A stretch of DNA of 64,000 nucleotides from Eutreptiella sp. 'Long Island Sound 2002' (lineage: Eukaryota > Euglenozoa > Euglenophyceae > Eutreptiales > Eutreptiaceae). The stretch is taken from NCBI GenBank assembly GCA_964036045.1, contig OZ038390.1, forward strand, positions 36,270,974 through 36,334,973, written 5' to 3'. The translations under genes were made by a program, and so were the position numbers. Positions 11,300 to 22,981 of the stretch are shown here, one piece after another (position 1 is the first letter of the stretch; each line of letters opens with the position of its first letter). The notes beneath the pieces were generated by a model. The model did not search any database. It was not told the DNA's origin and saw only the letters and a list, made by a program, of their open reading frames with translations.

Positions 11300-13860
11300 C
11301 CAGGCCTGCTGCTCAACCCTTTCTACTGCACCCACTTCAGCCCCCCGAGGAGTGTGGTACACTGAGAACCAGTTTGCAGGCAGCAGGGAGATAGCATGTT
11401 GCAGCTCTTGCACTCTACCTATGGTGGGTGTAGATTTTAGGAGTGTTTGGTACTCAGCTTCAATACCGTCCAATATGAGCACAATAAAACTTGTGCACTG
11501 CGCCAGGTCAGTTCCCGCTAATCCAAACCAATGGTGCATTGAGGCACAGTTACAAATGGCATCGCGGTCTGGTCTACCCGCAGCACCTCCTCAATCAGTG
11601 TGTCTGTAGAAATGGGGAGTCTGTACATTTGGCAGAATTGTCCAAACTTTGGCGCGGAATCCCGAACGCATTGCACTGCTGAACTGAGAAAATGGCGGTA
11701 AATTCGGGAATCGCCCCGTGTGTTTGGAAGAGCTGTTGCAAGCACAGTTAGACCTTCTGCTTCACATTGGCCGAGGCGAGTGGTATGCAGATGAGTATGG
11801 ACCTGGATAGGATTCCAGTATCACAGCGGATTTGGTCCTTCGCTGTGGCATATACCTGAGATGCCAGTGTACTATCGCACAGCCGTCGCGCATCCACCAT
11901 GAGTTGCAGTTTTTCGTGCAGCTTCAGCACACTGTGCATGGTGTGGACATTTTTTTTGACGAAGCTGCAAGTTTCACATTGCAGAAACATACAAATGGCT
12001 CCAGTGCACCGTAACCGGTGCACTACACACACACATTGTGCTGCTGTTGGCAGGGGCATGTGGGGTTACAGCAGCTCACTTGTTGCAAGCGCTCAATGCA
12101 TGCAATGTCGTCATTCCATGCCCCGTTGATACCTTTTATGGCGAGGTCCGGGGGTAACACCCATGATGTGCAGCATTTGCCTTCCCAGATGGCATGTTTG
12201 TTGAGCCACATGTGCACTTTGGACAGGACGATGCATCGCTTTGCTGGCATACGATGCACAATGGAATGTACACACTTTACTGTTGCCTGTACTGCATGTG
12301 GGCTCGTTTCGTACACCCGGTGTATCCCTTTGTGTATTACGCGCATGGCAACTTGTTTCTTGTAACCGGACAGAAGCATCACTTGCAACTAGGCCAAGGC
12401 TGACATTATGTGACCAGCCAGAGTCTAGTCCATGGTAGTCCATGTTTCAGCACACTGGTCATGATGTTCCCGAGGTACCCTTGGTACGCCAAGCAGGGGG
12501 TCATGAGTGGGGCTTGCATTCGGAGGGACCAGTCTGGTTTTAGTGCTGCTGGCTCTACAAACGCGCACCCCTCCCCCGGTGGTTGCACAGCCATCACCAC
12601 CCCCACCGCTTTTCGCACTGGTGCGCAACAGTCCCCTGTGCACTATTTCTGCAGCGGGCTTATGCAGTCGCACTCTACCTCCAATTTCCGTGCTGTTTTC
12701 AAAACATGACGGATATGCTCCACCAGTGCGGCATGGTCGTGTGACGAGCAGAATGTAGCGAGCAAAATGTTGTCGCGGAACTGACACATCGCCACTCTCC
12801 CCCACCTCCCCTCCCATAAAGGAAACCCCTCTGGTGAAACCGTCAGAGACCCCAATGTGCGGAACAGGTTCCGGTTCCGGTGCTGGTACAGTTGCCACAA
12901 GGAAGTGCACGTCAGCCCCTTGCGCACTGAAAGGACCTCCCATGGGGATGCAATTAGTGCGCACCCAGACTTTTCTTGATGGCGAACATGCATTTTTTTT
13001 TTGCTTAGTTCATGTTTCACGATGGAGCACAATTGGTCATGTGTGATGTACTTGAACCCATACGCGCTGGCTTTTCCTACGCGGTCTAGTGTGCTGTGCA
13101 TGTGGTGTACAGACCAAACGACCTCAAACATTCACCATCAGTGTTTACTGCGAAGCCAGGCCGATGCATTGACCATGTGGTCCTGGACATCTTCCGGCTG
13201 GACAAAATGGAATTACTCTTTGCAGTCCAGCTCTGTGATTGTGTGCAACCCCTGTCCCCCAGCCCAGTGAAACCATGCAGCCAGGTCTGTGACACTCAGA
13301 CATAGGATCGAAAAGGGCAGTTCTACTGTTAGGTACTTGAGAAATCTCGTGAAGGCGCAACTCTTAACTAGGAACGACTCACGATGGGGGAGGGTGATGC
13401 CGCAATTGGGCGCCAGACCCGCTGGATTTGCACCAGTTTGAGGTGATTCGTCTCGAAAGCGTGCCGCACAGCCCACATTGCGCCACCTACAGGCTGGGGC
13501 TGGAGGAGCGGTGCAGGTCGGCACTGTAGTGGCATATCAGACCTAGACGGGAAAAAGTACGTGGGTGGCTGAATACCACATTGCGGTGGGGAGCTTGTCA
13601 TTGCTAATGCTACCGTCCAGTTGCCACTGCCCCACAATCCCGGGCACATAGAATCCACGGCTGCTGAGGTCCTCTGTCAAGCTGTGGACAACCGCAAGCA
13701 ACCCTGGGACTGAAGCGGCATGACTCCCCTGTTTCCGCTCCAGGACCCAGTAACACCAGCGAGTGGTTGACAATGGAGCCCATGCGAAACAACACTGCTG
13801 CTGCGTGCCAGTGTTTTGGTTCGACCCCATGTGCGTTGCATGCAAGCACAACTCGATCGT
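11300..13860 (-). pseudogene. Decayed reverse-transcriptase element
   Basis: Several minus-strand frames read in order like pieces of one protein broken by stops and frame changes. A segment near 13215-13250 contains ITELDCKE, then a stop, then FHFVQPEDV, resembling palm motif A. Near 12760-12790 there is CQFRDNILLAT, which sits where motif C (x-x-D-D) belongs but has D-N. Near 12320-12380 YKKQVAMRVIHKGI followed by HRVYET resembles a thumb segment. Frames around 11750-12050 and 11420-11540 look like continuing coding sequence of natural composition. It differs from both LINEs in the window, and the clade is not recognised. No termini or target duplication were found. Confidence 0.5.
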
Positions 13861-13864
13861 TCAT

Positions 13865-14670
13865 TCACGACAGTGCTCCTCCGTCTGTCTGTCCTGCCCA
13901 AAGAAAACTCTGAATGCAGGGTACCCCCCCTCCCCCTTGCGCAAGCATGCTGACAACACAACGGTCAGACGGGTCCCCGTGCTTCGACAAGGGAGTGCTT
14001 GCGCACTTGCGGGGGGGTACCAAAACTTTTGTGTATGCATGTACATAACAATGGTTTTCCTTTTTGAATGATGCATGCTGGTGAGCCGAGCTACTGTGTA
14101 TTGCTGTGTACCACTAGGGAGCCAGTCACAGCCCCTTTGGTGTACTCTGTACTATCCATTCACGGAGAACCTCAGAAAGGGCGCTCAGCTGCCACGCTGT
14201 TTCCGGCCTCACAAAAAAAACTGTTCAAAAAAAAGATACGCAGACTGATTTTACTGGGCTGTATGGTGAAGGGCAGGCATACCTCGCTTGGATGTTGCCG
14301 AGGGTATCCACATACATTTCGTGGTCGTCTTTTTGGGAGGACTGCTTCACTACCCACAGTCCTCGACTTGAGGGAATTCTTTGCATTTTCTGACAGTCAG
14401 TGGGAGTGCTCAGCACAAACGTCTGGGGGATGGCCACTGTAGTGCCCAACTGCTGATGACGCATGGTGAGCGCCAGTTGTGCTGTGACGAAGATGTGAAA
14501 TGACAAGGGAATACGGCACGCAAAGAGACAATGAGGCCGGCGTTTCCGCACACATCTCAAAACTTTCCGCACACATCTCCAAAAATATGTCTGGACCCCA
14601 ACCCAAAACGCCTGACAACTCACTGCGAACCTTTGGACAATCCTATTGTTGACAACTATCAGACTGTCAT
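13865..14670. other. No gene; dispersed-repeat fragment
   Basis: At 13916-14030 lies a fragment with GTACCCCCCCTCCCCCTTGC and CTTCGACAAGGGAGTGCTTG, related to repeats near 41785 and 56040. The rest shows no recognisable coding signal. Confidence 0.4.
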
Positions 14671-14835
14671 TTGAATGTATGTTTGAGTGGAAGGCGGACA
14701 CAGGCCTGCGGAACCCGGGCGCTGCATCTCCAAAAGGCCGTCACCCGCATCGGGCTCGCCCACAACAACGTCACGCCAGATGGCGGGCACCAGCTTCTGC
14801 GGGCGATGGCCACCCATGGCTGCACTACAAATGAC
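14671..14835 (+). CDS. Possible exon with one LRR (ribonuclease-inhibitor type) unit
   Basis: The plus frame contains VTRIGLAHNNVTPDGGHQLL followed by RAMATHG. This matches the L-x-L-x-x-N-x-(I/L)-x-x-x-G-x-x-x-L-x-x-A-L pattern of RI-type leucine-rich repeats, usually one exon per repeat in protist genes. No flanking repeat, reliable splice borders or second unit were found, and the strand is opposite to most genes here. It may be a lone exon of a gene with very large introns, a gene fragment, or coincidence. Confidence 0.3.
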
Positions 14836-15958
14836 TGTGGATTGTGGCTGCACACCCTTCTGACACCACCCTTGAGGGGGCAAGGCCATCTTCGAGTGGC
14901 AGTGGGCGCACACTCGTGGCATAAGCTACAATTCATTCGTTTGGCCAGACAGCCAAATGGTTGCATTATATGTGCGCTGCGCTCAAGGCACCCCGTCAGA
15001 TGCGACTCCACCAACAGTACAAGTGGCAAGGAGCGTGCACACGCAATAATGAACAAAATTAGGCCCCTTATGGAAGTTGAATGTGTAAAATTGACAATAT
15101 GTGACAATATATTATTAATGGCGCTCTTATGAGCGATATATGTAGCCCAACCGGGGGTTCCCCAATAATTCCTATTGAAAACATTGCTCTTGTCCCTTGG
15201 GACGCTCTTGTCCTGGGCTGAAGCTGGCGGTGAGCGGGAGGGGGGGGGGGCGGGGGGGGCTGTCTACTACATCAAAATGATCGCCACTTTGAGGCATTCG
15301 TATTGGTGCAGAAAAAGGGGTGAGGGGCACCGACACAATTTTCCTGCTGGACCCTCCGCGCCGATGGCCGTGTCCCGACTCCCTTGGGCAATTCAGTGTC
15401 GCCGAAGACCGGGAAGCGGCGGGGGGATGCCTCCGGGAACAGCGCTGTCGGTCCGCCCAGGGCTGAGGCATCGGGACGTCGTGCGCAGGGGGCGAGTTTT
15501 TGCACCGCAATGGCCTGTCTCCGTCACGAAATGGCTGCACCGGGCGAGGATTGGACCCACAGCCCCGGGAGTACGAGGTCTGTGAACATTGCGGCGCCCA
15601 CCTCGCGGTTTTGGGTGGAAGGGGGCGTGGGCAAACCCGGAGGGCACAAGGGCACTGTCAAGACCGTTGGGGGGCTGGGGGTGGGGGGGGGGGCTGGGTG
15701 CATGGACCGGGGGTGACGGCATCCCCGCGCTCTGGTACACGCGGACGTAATAGGCCATCGCCTGGCCCCCCGCCGGAGTCGACACATCATCACCAGCCGT
15801 CCGGCACCTGCCCAATGCCGGCCCTAAAAGCCAAGCGCCATCAGTCCACTGCCGACCGAGCGGCCGGGAACGCGGGTGGGCAAAGGGGGGGGGGGGTAGG
15901 TACGCGCGGATGCCCTCCCAAGCCCAGCCCCTGTGCAGCCTTGTTCCAACGCTCAGAC
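14836..15958. other. No gene recognised
   Basis: Mixed AT-rich (15040-15130) and G-rich (15236-15262, 15670-15700) sequence. Open frames at 15390-15800 are GC-driven and carry no motif. Confidence 0.4.
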
Positions 15959-16180
15959 CTTTGTCTGTCAAGGGCATGTGGCCCGGCAACACGTTCACAC
16001 GCTGGCACTGAGCGTTGAAGGCTCCCCATTCCACCTGCTGTCCGCTGGTCATCAGCACAAGCGCGGCCTTTCGTGGACTCGGGGCCCTGCGATACCCTAA
16101 GATCTGCAGCGCCTCGTCCAGTGCGCCGCGGCCGAACTCGGGGCTGAATACGTCGTGATGGCCGTAGGCGCCGCAGGGCC
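15959..16180 (-). CDS. Possible exon with weak TTL-family resemblance
   Basis: A 222-nt exon-like segment lies between a plausible acceptor (CTCGTGTGCCACAG, ending at 16181) and donor (AAAG/GTCTGA, starting at 15958), with a length divisible by 3. The peptide includes ALQILGYRRA, LVLMTSGQQVEW and QRVNVLPGHMPLTDKGL. The last resembles the Q-x-V-N-x-x-P-G-x-x-x-(I/L)-x-x-K segment near the N-terminus of tubulin-tyrosine-ligase-like enzymes. No neighbouring exon with the ATP-grasp core was found. If real, the gene continues leftward on the minus strand with long introns. The family call is tentative. Confidence 0.35.
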
Positions 16181-16785
16181 CTGTGGCACACGAGGACGAG
16201 GGGAGGACCAGAAGGCCCGCAACAGCCGTTGGGCAAGGGGAGCAAGCGCACGCATGGTGACTGCCCCATGCAAGTCTCATGTACCCCCCGCCCCCCTTGT
16301 CCAGTAAGCGGCCGCACGTAACGGTTCCCTCGCACCCCCGATTGCGAGACCAGGGCACTCACTGGACAAGGGGATCAATGGTTACCACTGGTATCACTGG
16401 ACAAGGGGGTGTGGGGGGTCGGTGCCAAGATCAGTCCTTTCGAACAGACCAGTCACGCACCCGCACACCGGGGCCACTCTCGTACCATGCGGTTCCGGAC
16501 ATGTGGCCGAACCCGGGGGCAACGAAACAGAAGGTTCATTATTCGTTGGACAACCTTTGACGTTGGACTTTACACGTCGATTCATCCACCAGATCGAGAC
16601 AACTCAGGACCCCATTCTGTCCATCTCAGGAGCAACGTCTCACTACGGATTGCACCTCTGACAATGGGCCCCAATCCACCAAATACTGCGGTGACTTGCC
16701 TCTCGGACGTCCAATGTCGCGAGCGCAAGCGGAGGGATTATTTGCCTTGAGCCACACATGATCCCTGGACCGGACCCTGGCCCAC
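16181..16785. other. No gene recognised
   Basis: Contains ACTGGACAAGGGG repeated near 16357 and 16397, with its inverse near 16297. No coding motif. Confidence 0.4.
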
Positions 16786-17094
16786 ATGGACAGAGTGTCA
16801 ATGAGTGCGGAACTACTGCAGCTGCAGAAGCAAATACCTGATATCGCTCCTGCAACATTGATTGATGCACCCTGTGGGATGTCAGTACCGAGCTCGGGGC
16901 CCGCAAAGAGGATTTCCAACCCCACCAACGGCAACGCAATGCACGTCACAAGCGCCAACACCACATGCTTGGCAAATGCTCTCAAGAGCATTCAGACCGG
17001 AGGCAGCCCAGGGGATTGTGCCCAGATGGCTGGACTTCAGAAAGCATTCACTGAAAGACGCAGTTCACTGACCAAAGCCATCAAAAAAGACTAA
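16786..17094 (+). CDS. Hypothetical protein, 102 codons
   Basis: ATG-to-TAA frame of natural-looking composition (ELLQLQKQIPD near the start, Lys-rich end). The antisense frame over 16626-16991 is also open and also looks protein-like, so the coding strand is uncertain. No family is recognised. It may be the last exon or a remnant of a longer gene. Confidence 0.25.
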   Translation: MDRVSMSAELLQLQKQIPDIAPATLIDAPCGMSVPSSGPAKRISNPTNGNAMHVTSANTTCLANALKSIQTGGSPGDCAQMAGLQKAFTERRSSLTKAIKKD

Positions 17095-18361
17095 AAAGTG
17101 CAATGGGCGGAGCCCAACAAAGCAAAGGGCAAGGGTTGGTAGCTTTTACAAATGGAAGGTATTTCTCAGCAGATGGGGTCACACTTCCCACTGTGCCAAC
17201 ACGTCCCACTCTCATTTTGTCAGGTTGCCTCCAGGTGCCCTAATGATTGCACCTGACAGATATCCTTGACCATCATCACATGGTGCCCAGATTTGTTTTG
17301 AAAATCCGCCATTATGGCTCCGACGTTTCTTTGTTTTTTTTCTTCTTTCTGAAGCAGTCTGAAGCAGTAGCAAAAATGACAAGCAGTTTCAAAGACTGCC
17401 ATTCGCCAGCCACAGTTTGGAAAAGGCAAGTAGTGGCTTCGGTGGCAAGAGGATAAGAAAAAGGCTCGAAGGACGCCCTCACTCGGTGCAACTACGAAGA
17501 GGGGAATATTCTTGCAGGAGCCTTGCAAGAAAAAGGAAACTGCAAGTGGTCACCTGCAGGTGTCGTTCAATCGGTGCTGCAGGCTCCATGACTCCAGTGA
17601 CTCTGTGTGTTCACATTGGTCGATCGCAGCAACCAAAATTTACAGATGCATCATCCTGCACACCACACACCAACCCAACACTTTGCGGGTTCACTCTGCA
17701 CCAGCACTACCAATCGCAGTGACTGCACCTGATTCCCTGGGAGTTGCCTGTTTGGGGGGTCTTTCTTTGTGACTGGCAAACATATGTACCTTGTCTAGGA
17801 GATACCTAGGTCCCGAATGAATACAGCTGGGGCACCTACTGTAGCTCAAAGTAAGGCACCTCTTGTTTACAATGGTGCAACGACCCTAAGAGTGTGATAC
17901 CACGACTGCTTTCTGGGGTGTAGGGTTGGTTGGCTCCGTTTGCACATCAAACATCCCCCGAAGTGCAACTGGGGATTGCCTGTATGCACACCCTTGGCTT
18001 CTCTGTGCATTTGATACCAAATGATACCAATGGCAGCCACCAAAGCAACCAAATTAAAACGGTCTGGACACCTACTTTACTTTGGCCATAAAAATGACAA
18101 TTGTTGTCACCCTCCAGCATCACTCCGAAGATCACTCTCCTGTTCATCCCACATGCTGTGTCAAACAAAGAGCCTGAAGGCACCCCATTCTGTTCTCTTG
18201 CTTCCAGCCCTCTGATTCACTTTGCTCAGGTGGGAGGCCACTATCCACTGATGCGCTTGAGCAGTTTTCACTGCAGGGCGGTCCTTAACGGGAAAAAAAA
18301 AAACTGTTCCGGAACATGGTTTTTTCAAAAAACGACCGCGTGTAGCTCATATGTTCAACCA
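17095..18361. other. No gene recognised
   Basis: Short frames on both strands. The minus frame at 17220-17528 has a natural composition but no motif. Confidence 0.35.
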
Positions 18362-18611
18362 TGGTTGCTGGCGATTCGCGGTTGGCGGCTGGTGGAGATT
18401 GCCGGTTGGCGGTTGGCGGTTGGTGGTTGGCGGCGGTTGGCGGCAGTTGGCGGTTAGCGGTTGGTGGTCCCTTGGGGCGGTCCTTAAAGGCGGCGATGGG
18501 TGGTTGTTGGCGGTTGGCAGCGGTTGACGGTTGGCGGTTGGTGGCGGTTGGCGGTTGGTGGCAGTTGGCGGTTAGCGGTTGGTGGTCCCTCGGGGCGGTC
18601 CTTAAAGGCAG
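18362..18611. repeat. TTGGCGG-type minisatellite in two blocks
   Basis: Heptads such as TTGGCGG, TTGGTGG and TTAGCGG form two arrays (about 18375-18463 and 18510-18585). Each is followed by the same spacer GGTCCCTNGGGGCGGTCCTTAAAGGC (ends near 18490 and 18611), so the whole block was duplicated once. A short related patch occurs near 24520-24540. Confidence 0.85.
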
Positions 18612-18786
18612 TCCTTAAAGAAAAAAAAATCTGGTCCCTTCAGGACCGCCCTGTTTCACTGTCACCAACTTGTGTGCTACTCTAGCAACAACACCCCCGA
18701 TGGCTCCAACATTTCAGTGTGTTCGGACCCGGAATGGCCGAAATGTTAAAGCCGCAGCCTTCTGCCAACATCGATCGTCAGCACCT

Positions 18787-19305
18787 CTAGCAAATGGCAG
18801 ATGCCCACAGAGGGCAGATAGGGCTGGTAATCGACCTTGGAGGCCGTCTAAGCAGTGTGCCTGTGTGGATGGGCTTGACGACCGCCTCCATCCATGCCAT
18901 ATCCTTAACCGCTAGCATCCCGGCGATGTAGCCAGGCAGCGTGGCCTGACGCTCCCCATTGTTGCGCAGCCAGGCACCACACCCAGGGGGCCATCGCCTG
19001 ACCTCGTGGTGCTTTTGTGCATGGGTCCCCATGACCTACAGGCCCATCCGCTGCGTCAGTCGCTCTGACTCGAGGAACAGCTCAGGGACCTGACGCTCGG
19101 ATTTGACCCCGGACCTCTTGAGCTGTGCCCACAGCTCTGAGATTCTGACACCGCAGAAGGTAACCCAATGTTTTTCCAAAACAAGTTCTGCCCTTGCTTT
19201 ACCAGGCAGTCTTCTGTCCGTTGTTGTTGTGGTGGTGTGACGCACGGCCGCATGCAGGAATAGAGCAGACGTCTCGGCTACCGTGGCGGCCCAGGCCCGG
19301 AACAT
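18787..19305 (-). pseudogene. Broken hypothetical frame with an in-frame TAG
   Basis: Minus-strand frames 19305-19036 and 19032-18787 are in the same phase, separated only by a TAG at 19036-19038. Both halves have a natural composition (HWVTFCGVRISELWAQL in the first, EVRRWPPGCGAWLRNN in the second). No family was recognised. It could be a retroelement remnant or a gene with a short intron across the stop. Confidence 0.3.
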
Positions 19306-22300
19306 AGAGCAAGACTGTGGAAAGAATTAATTGATTTCTGTCAAGGTTCTACTATGCCTATATTGGTTCTTGGTTGTTCCCGGAGATAGTTCACAAAGCA
19401 AAGAACGGCCTCAAAATTGGCAGTTGAAAGCTCAGCAAAGTTGGACCTTTGGTAGACTTTGCTTAACACAGCCACCTCCCAAGAGATAATGGATTGCAAC
19501 CACTCAAAAAAGGGAGTGGGAAGGAGGGGCGATTCAAATTGGTGTGAGAAAAATGCGGCGTCAAAACACACTGCCAGAGCTGGAACTATTGCAGTTCTTC
19601 TTTTTGGCCTGATGTATGCATACAGCACGACCTGCAAGAAGCCCGCTCAACACCCTTGGTAGGAGATCGAGAGATGGAAAGAGCAATCAACAGAACCAAA
19701 CACTGCCCGAACAAAAAGAAAAATGCACATGCAAATACTGGCCGAAATGATAGCAAATTGGTGCTGTACTGCCCTGGGTTTTCTGAGCACACACAAGGCT
19801 GTGCATGTGCGCAACTCAGGGTACAACAAAACGGAGAAACACCAAAACCCGCCCATCCTGCACCCAAATGAAAACTCTCACAACAGAGCACCATGACACA
19901 AAGCACGGAATGCTGTCCATGATGTCAATGGCTGTCAATGTCAGTGATGTCCTCACTGCCCATCAGAGGCATCAAGAGCTGTGGAACAGAAGCCCTTTCC
20001 AACCTTGAGCAGGTGGGGCTGGGCCAGCACGGACGGTGGGATGCAGTGCGTTCGTGACTGCCCTCGCGTAGGAGACACGGTGGTGATGGTGACGGGGGGC
20101 GGCTTGGGAAGAGCACACGGTCCAATGGGGCATGATGCCCAACCCCATGCGAATTCCGAGTGCACTTCAAATGAACGAAGTCATCCCCGCAAGAAGATGG
20201 ACCAAGAACAGTGGCAGGCGCATGAGCCACAGAGGACTGGGTGTGCGCAACAGCTGCGCCAGGGATGGCGACATTCGCCGTGGCTGGAAATCACATCAAA
20301 ACAAAAAAAGCATCGGGACGAAGCCGCGCATGCGACAAGAAAAGGGGAGGGGGGGTGTAGGTGTGTGCATATGCTGAGGAGTGGCATGAGGCAGTCGGGC
20401 GGAAAGGAGCCCGGGCATGCCATGCGGATGAGCAGCACAGACCGCCACCCCGAATCCCGAATTACGCAAGCGCGGCCACGGTCCGGGAACACAAGCACCC
20501 GACGCTGTGCTGACACGGAACCCTCGGGTCACCGGTTCATGGGGGTCCCCCTCCCGGAAAATCAACACCAAGAGAAGGGGGGCGCAGTCGCAGGCCGAAC
20601 GGCGTCAGGAGCAGAGATACGTCTTCGCGGGCACCCCCCGGCCCCTCTGCCCCACTGCACACGTCTCACAAACCTGTGCACGACCACTCTGCGGCGCATC
20701 GTGACAGCGTGGCCCAGGCCGGGGGGGGGGGGGGTTGCGGTCAGGGAGGGTCAAATCCAATTGCAAAAAATTGTGGGAAAATCGCAGGAAAAACTGCGGT
20801 GCCGCAACCAAACCTCCCAAAGCCTCAAGGGGCAAGTCTCTTCAAACATGGTCCATGGGTATCACAATTACTGCAGGCGACCCTCAACATGACCATGGAA
20901 TTGAAGCATGAACCGAGGGCGGGACTGTCATCGAATTTGTGCTGCCGCTTAGAAACAGGGCCACACTGTGAGACCCCCCCCCTGCGTGGCCCTGTTCACT
21001 TGTGGTTGGGTGCAACGAATGAGACCAAAGCCTCGACCATAGAACTGAGGGGTCACCGTCCGGGTCGGGTCCGGTGCCTGTCGTGGCTGGCAGCCAGCGA
21101 GACTGCGCCGAGGGCCCTGTGCCACACGAGGGAAGAGGCCGCAAAGCACAGAATGGTCAGAACAGTGCCCTCGGGGCGGGGACTGGAGCCGGGCCTTCCG
21201 CGTGACGGGTGTGGCATCGTGCGCCAGCGCACGCCGCTGCCAAGTCGTGGCTGATGACCAACACAGCGCATTTGCCATTCACACAGCCGCGGCCCCCCTC
21301 CCTCCTCCCCCAAGGGCAGGGATGCATTGGAAGGGGCCGCAAACACATTCAACAGCAGGGCAGCAGCGTTCCCGAACCGTAGATGCTCAGTCCCGTTAGA
21401 GTCTTCGCTCCCAATGACATTGCTATGTACACCGAGCTCGTCTGTGGTACATTGCTTCTCTGATCGGTCAGTTATTGACTCCCCCCTCTCATACTCCGTG
21501 TTGTGTCGCTCCTTTTTGTGTTTGGTCCGCCTGTTGGCGTGCATGGACTCACTGGGGAAAGCACCGGGGAAGGCATTGGAAAGGGGGGGGGTACCACCCC
21601 CCCCCCTCCAGGGCGCCCAGCCTATGCCCAGCTACTGTCTCCCTGACGCCAAGTGCCGGCTTCAATGGCATTTGTAACCCACAATAACCGCCCCCAACCG
21701 CTTTAACAACCTCCTCCAACCGCCTGCCTAACCGCCTCTGGGGCCGTCTCTGAGGTCCCTTCCCTTCTGATGCATCCCTGCCCAAGGGTTGGAATTCACA
21801 GGTCACAGGTCAGGACAAGCGGCCTTTCCCCGCACTGCCTCCCGGGGGAACGAACTTGGGCGTGCTGCACATGCGGCAAGCGCACTGCCCACCACCGGGG
21901 CCCCATCTGTCATTTGGGTGGCGAACCGCAAGGCGCTGGGTTTGGGTAGGCGCCCAAGGCGCCCGCTTTGTGTCTGCCGAGAGTCCGCAGGTGGCGAGGG
22001 CGCCGGAGAAAACCTTCACCGCGGCCAAAATTTTTTTGCCAGATTAATGAAAGGCGGTGGGGGGGGGGGGGGGTCGTGTCAGGGAGGTGGGGATAGGTTT
22101 GGTTTGGTTTGGTTTGGTCAGCACCCAGTCCGTGGCCCCACCGTCCCACGGTGTCTGAGGGCCAAAGGCATGGGAGTGTAAAGAAGCTCTATCCCCGGGG
22201 CTACCGTTCCCCTGGCGGTTACCGGCTCATGGGGTCCGCCCATGCCGCGATTCGCTCAGCCAGGGTTTAGTCCTCCGGGAACCGATCACTCGCCTGCGAC

Positions 22301-22981
22301 TCGGCTGTCCAACCGCTGGACCCAACCATTCCGGAATGGGGGCGGAGGCAAGGCGGGGGTGTTGTTCAGGACCCCCCCCCCCCCGCCCCATCCCCAACCA
22401 TTCCTGGACGACCCGGTTCTCACGTGGAATTATGAGGCGGACCCCGGCTCCGCCACATGACAGTGGCGTCGCCTCGCTCCCGGTGGCACCGGCCATCGAA
22501 GCAGGACTCCTTCACGAGGAAGTGTTGTGCAATTGTGTTCCCGGCGCGGTCGCGCGGTCAAGTTCGACGGTGCGCACGCACCCGCCGCGGCTGGTCGCGG
22601 GATCCAATGCGTTGATGAACACATCGTCACCGCCCGGCCCGGCCGTCCCTGCCCCGCAGCCTCCGGCATTGCCATGGCTGGACGTCACATCAAAACAAAT
22701 GGAGTTGGGGATGCAGTCGCAGGAAACTGTTGTGAGGTGCTGGGCTCGAGCATGAACCCAGAACCGTGGCGGCGTGTGACGGTACGTGCGTCGCATGTGC
22801 CCGGCATTCATGCCCAATCGTCGGGCGCCGAAACCTTCGGGCTCTCGGGACGCCTTCTGCACCTTCCCACGCCGCAGACGGGGGGGTTCTCTCTCCGGGT
22901 GTGCGTTTCCCGTGGCGATGGGGTGCGTCGTCTGCCGTCCGAGTGACTGGGCGCCCAAGCGGCGACGAGGACGTCCCGGGC
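19306..22981. other. Gene-poor region
   Basis: No supported gene. It contains G runs at about 20719-20733 and 22058-22072, a C run at 22373-22384, and GGTTT x4 at 22097-22117. The 303-codon plus frame at 19981-20892 has no motif and overlaps several antisense frames, so I treat it as chance. Confidence 0.4.

Noticed and set aside
14389-14400. TTCTGACAGTCA as a further palindrome copy
   Set aside because: Only one half-site, no matching left arm, and 22 kb from the cluster; expected by chance.
19981-20892. 303-codon plus-strand ORF
   Set aside because: No motif, His/Arg/Gly-heavy, overlaps several equally open frames on the other strand.
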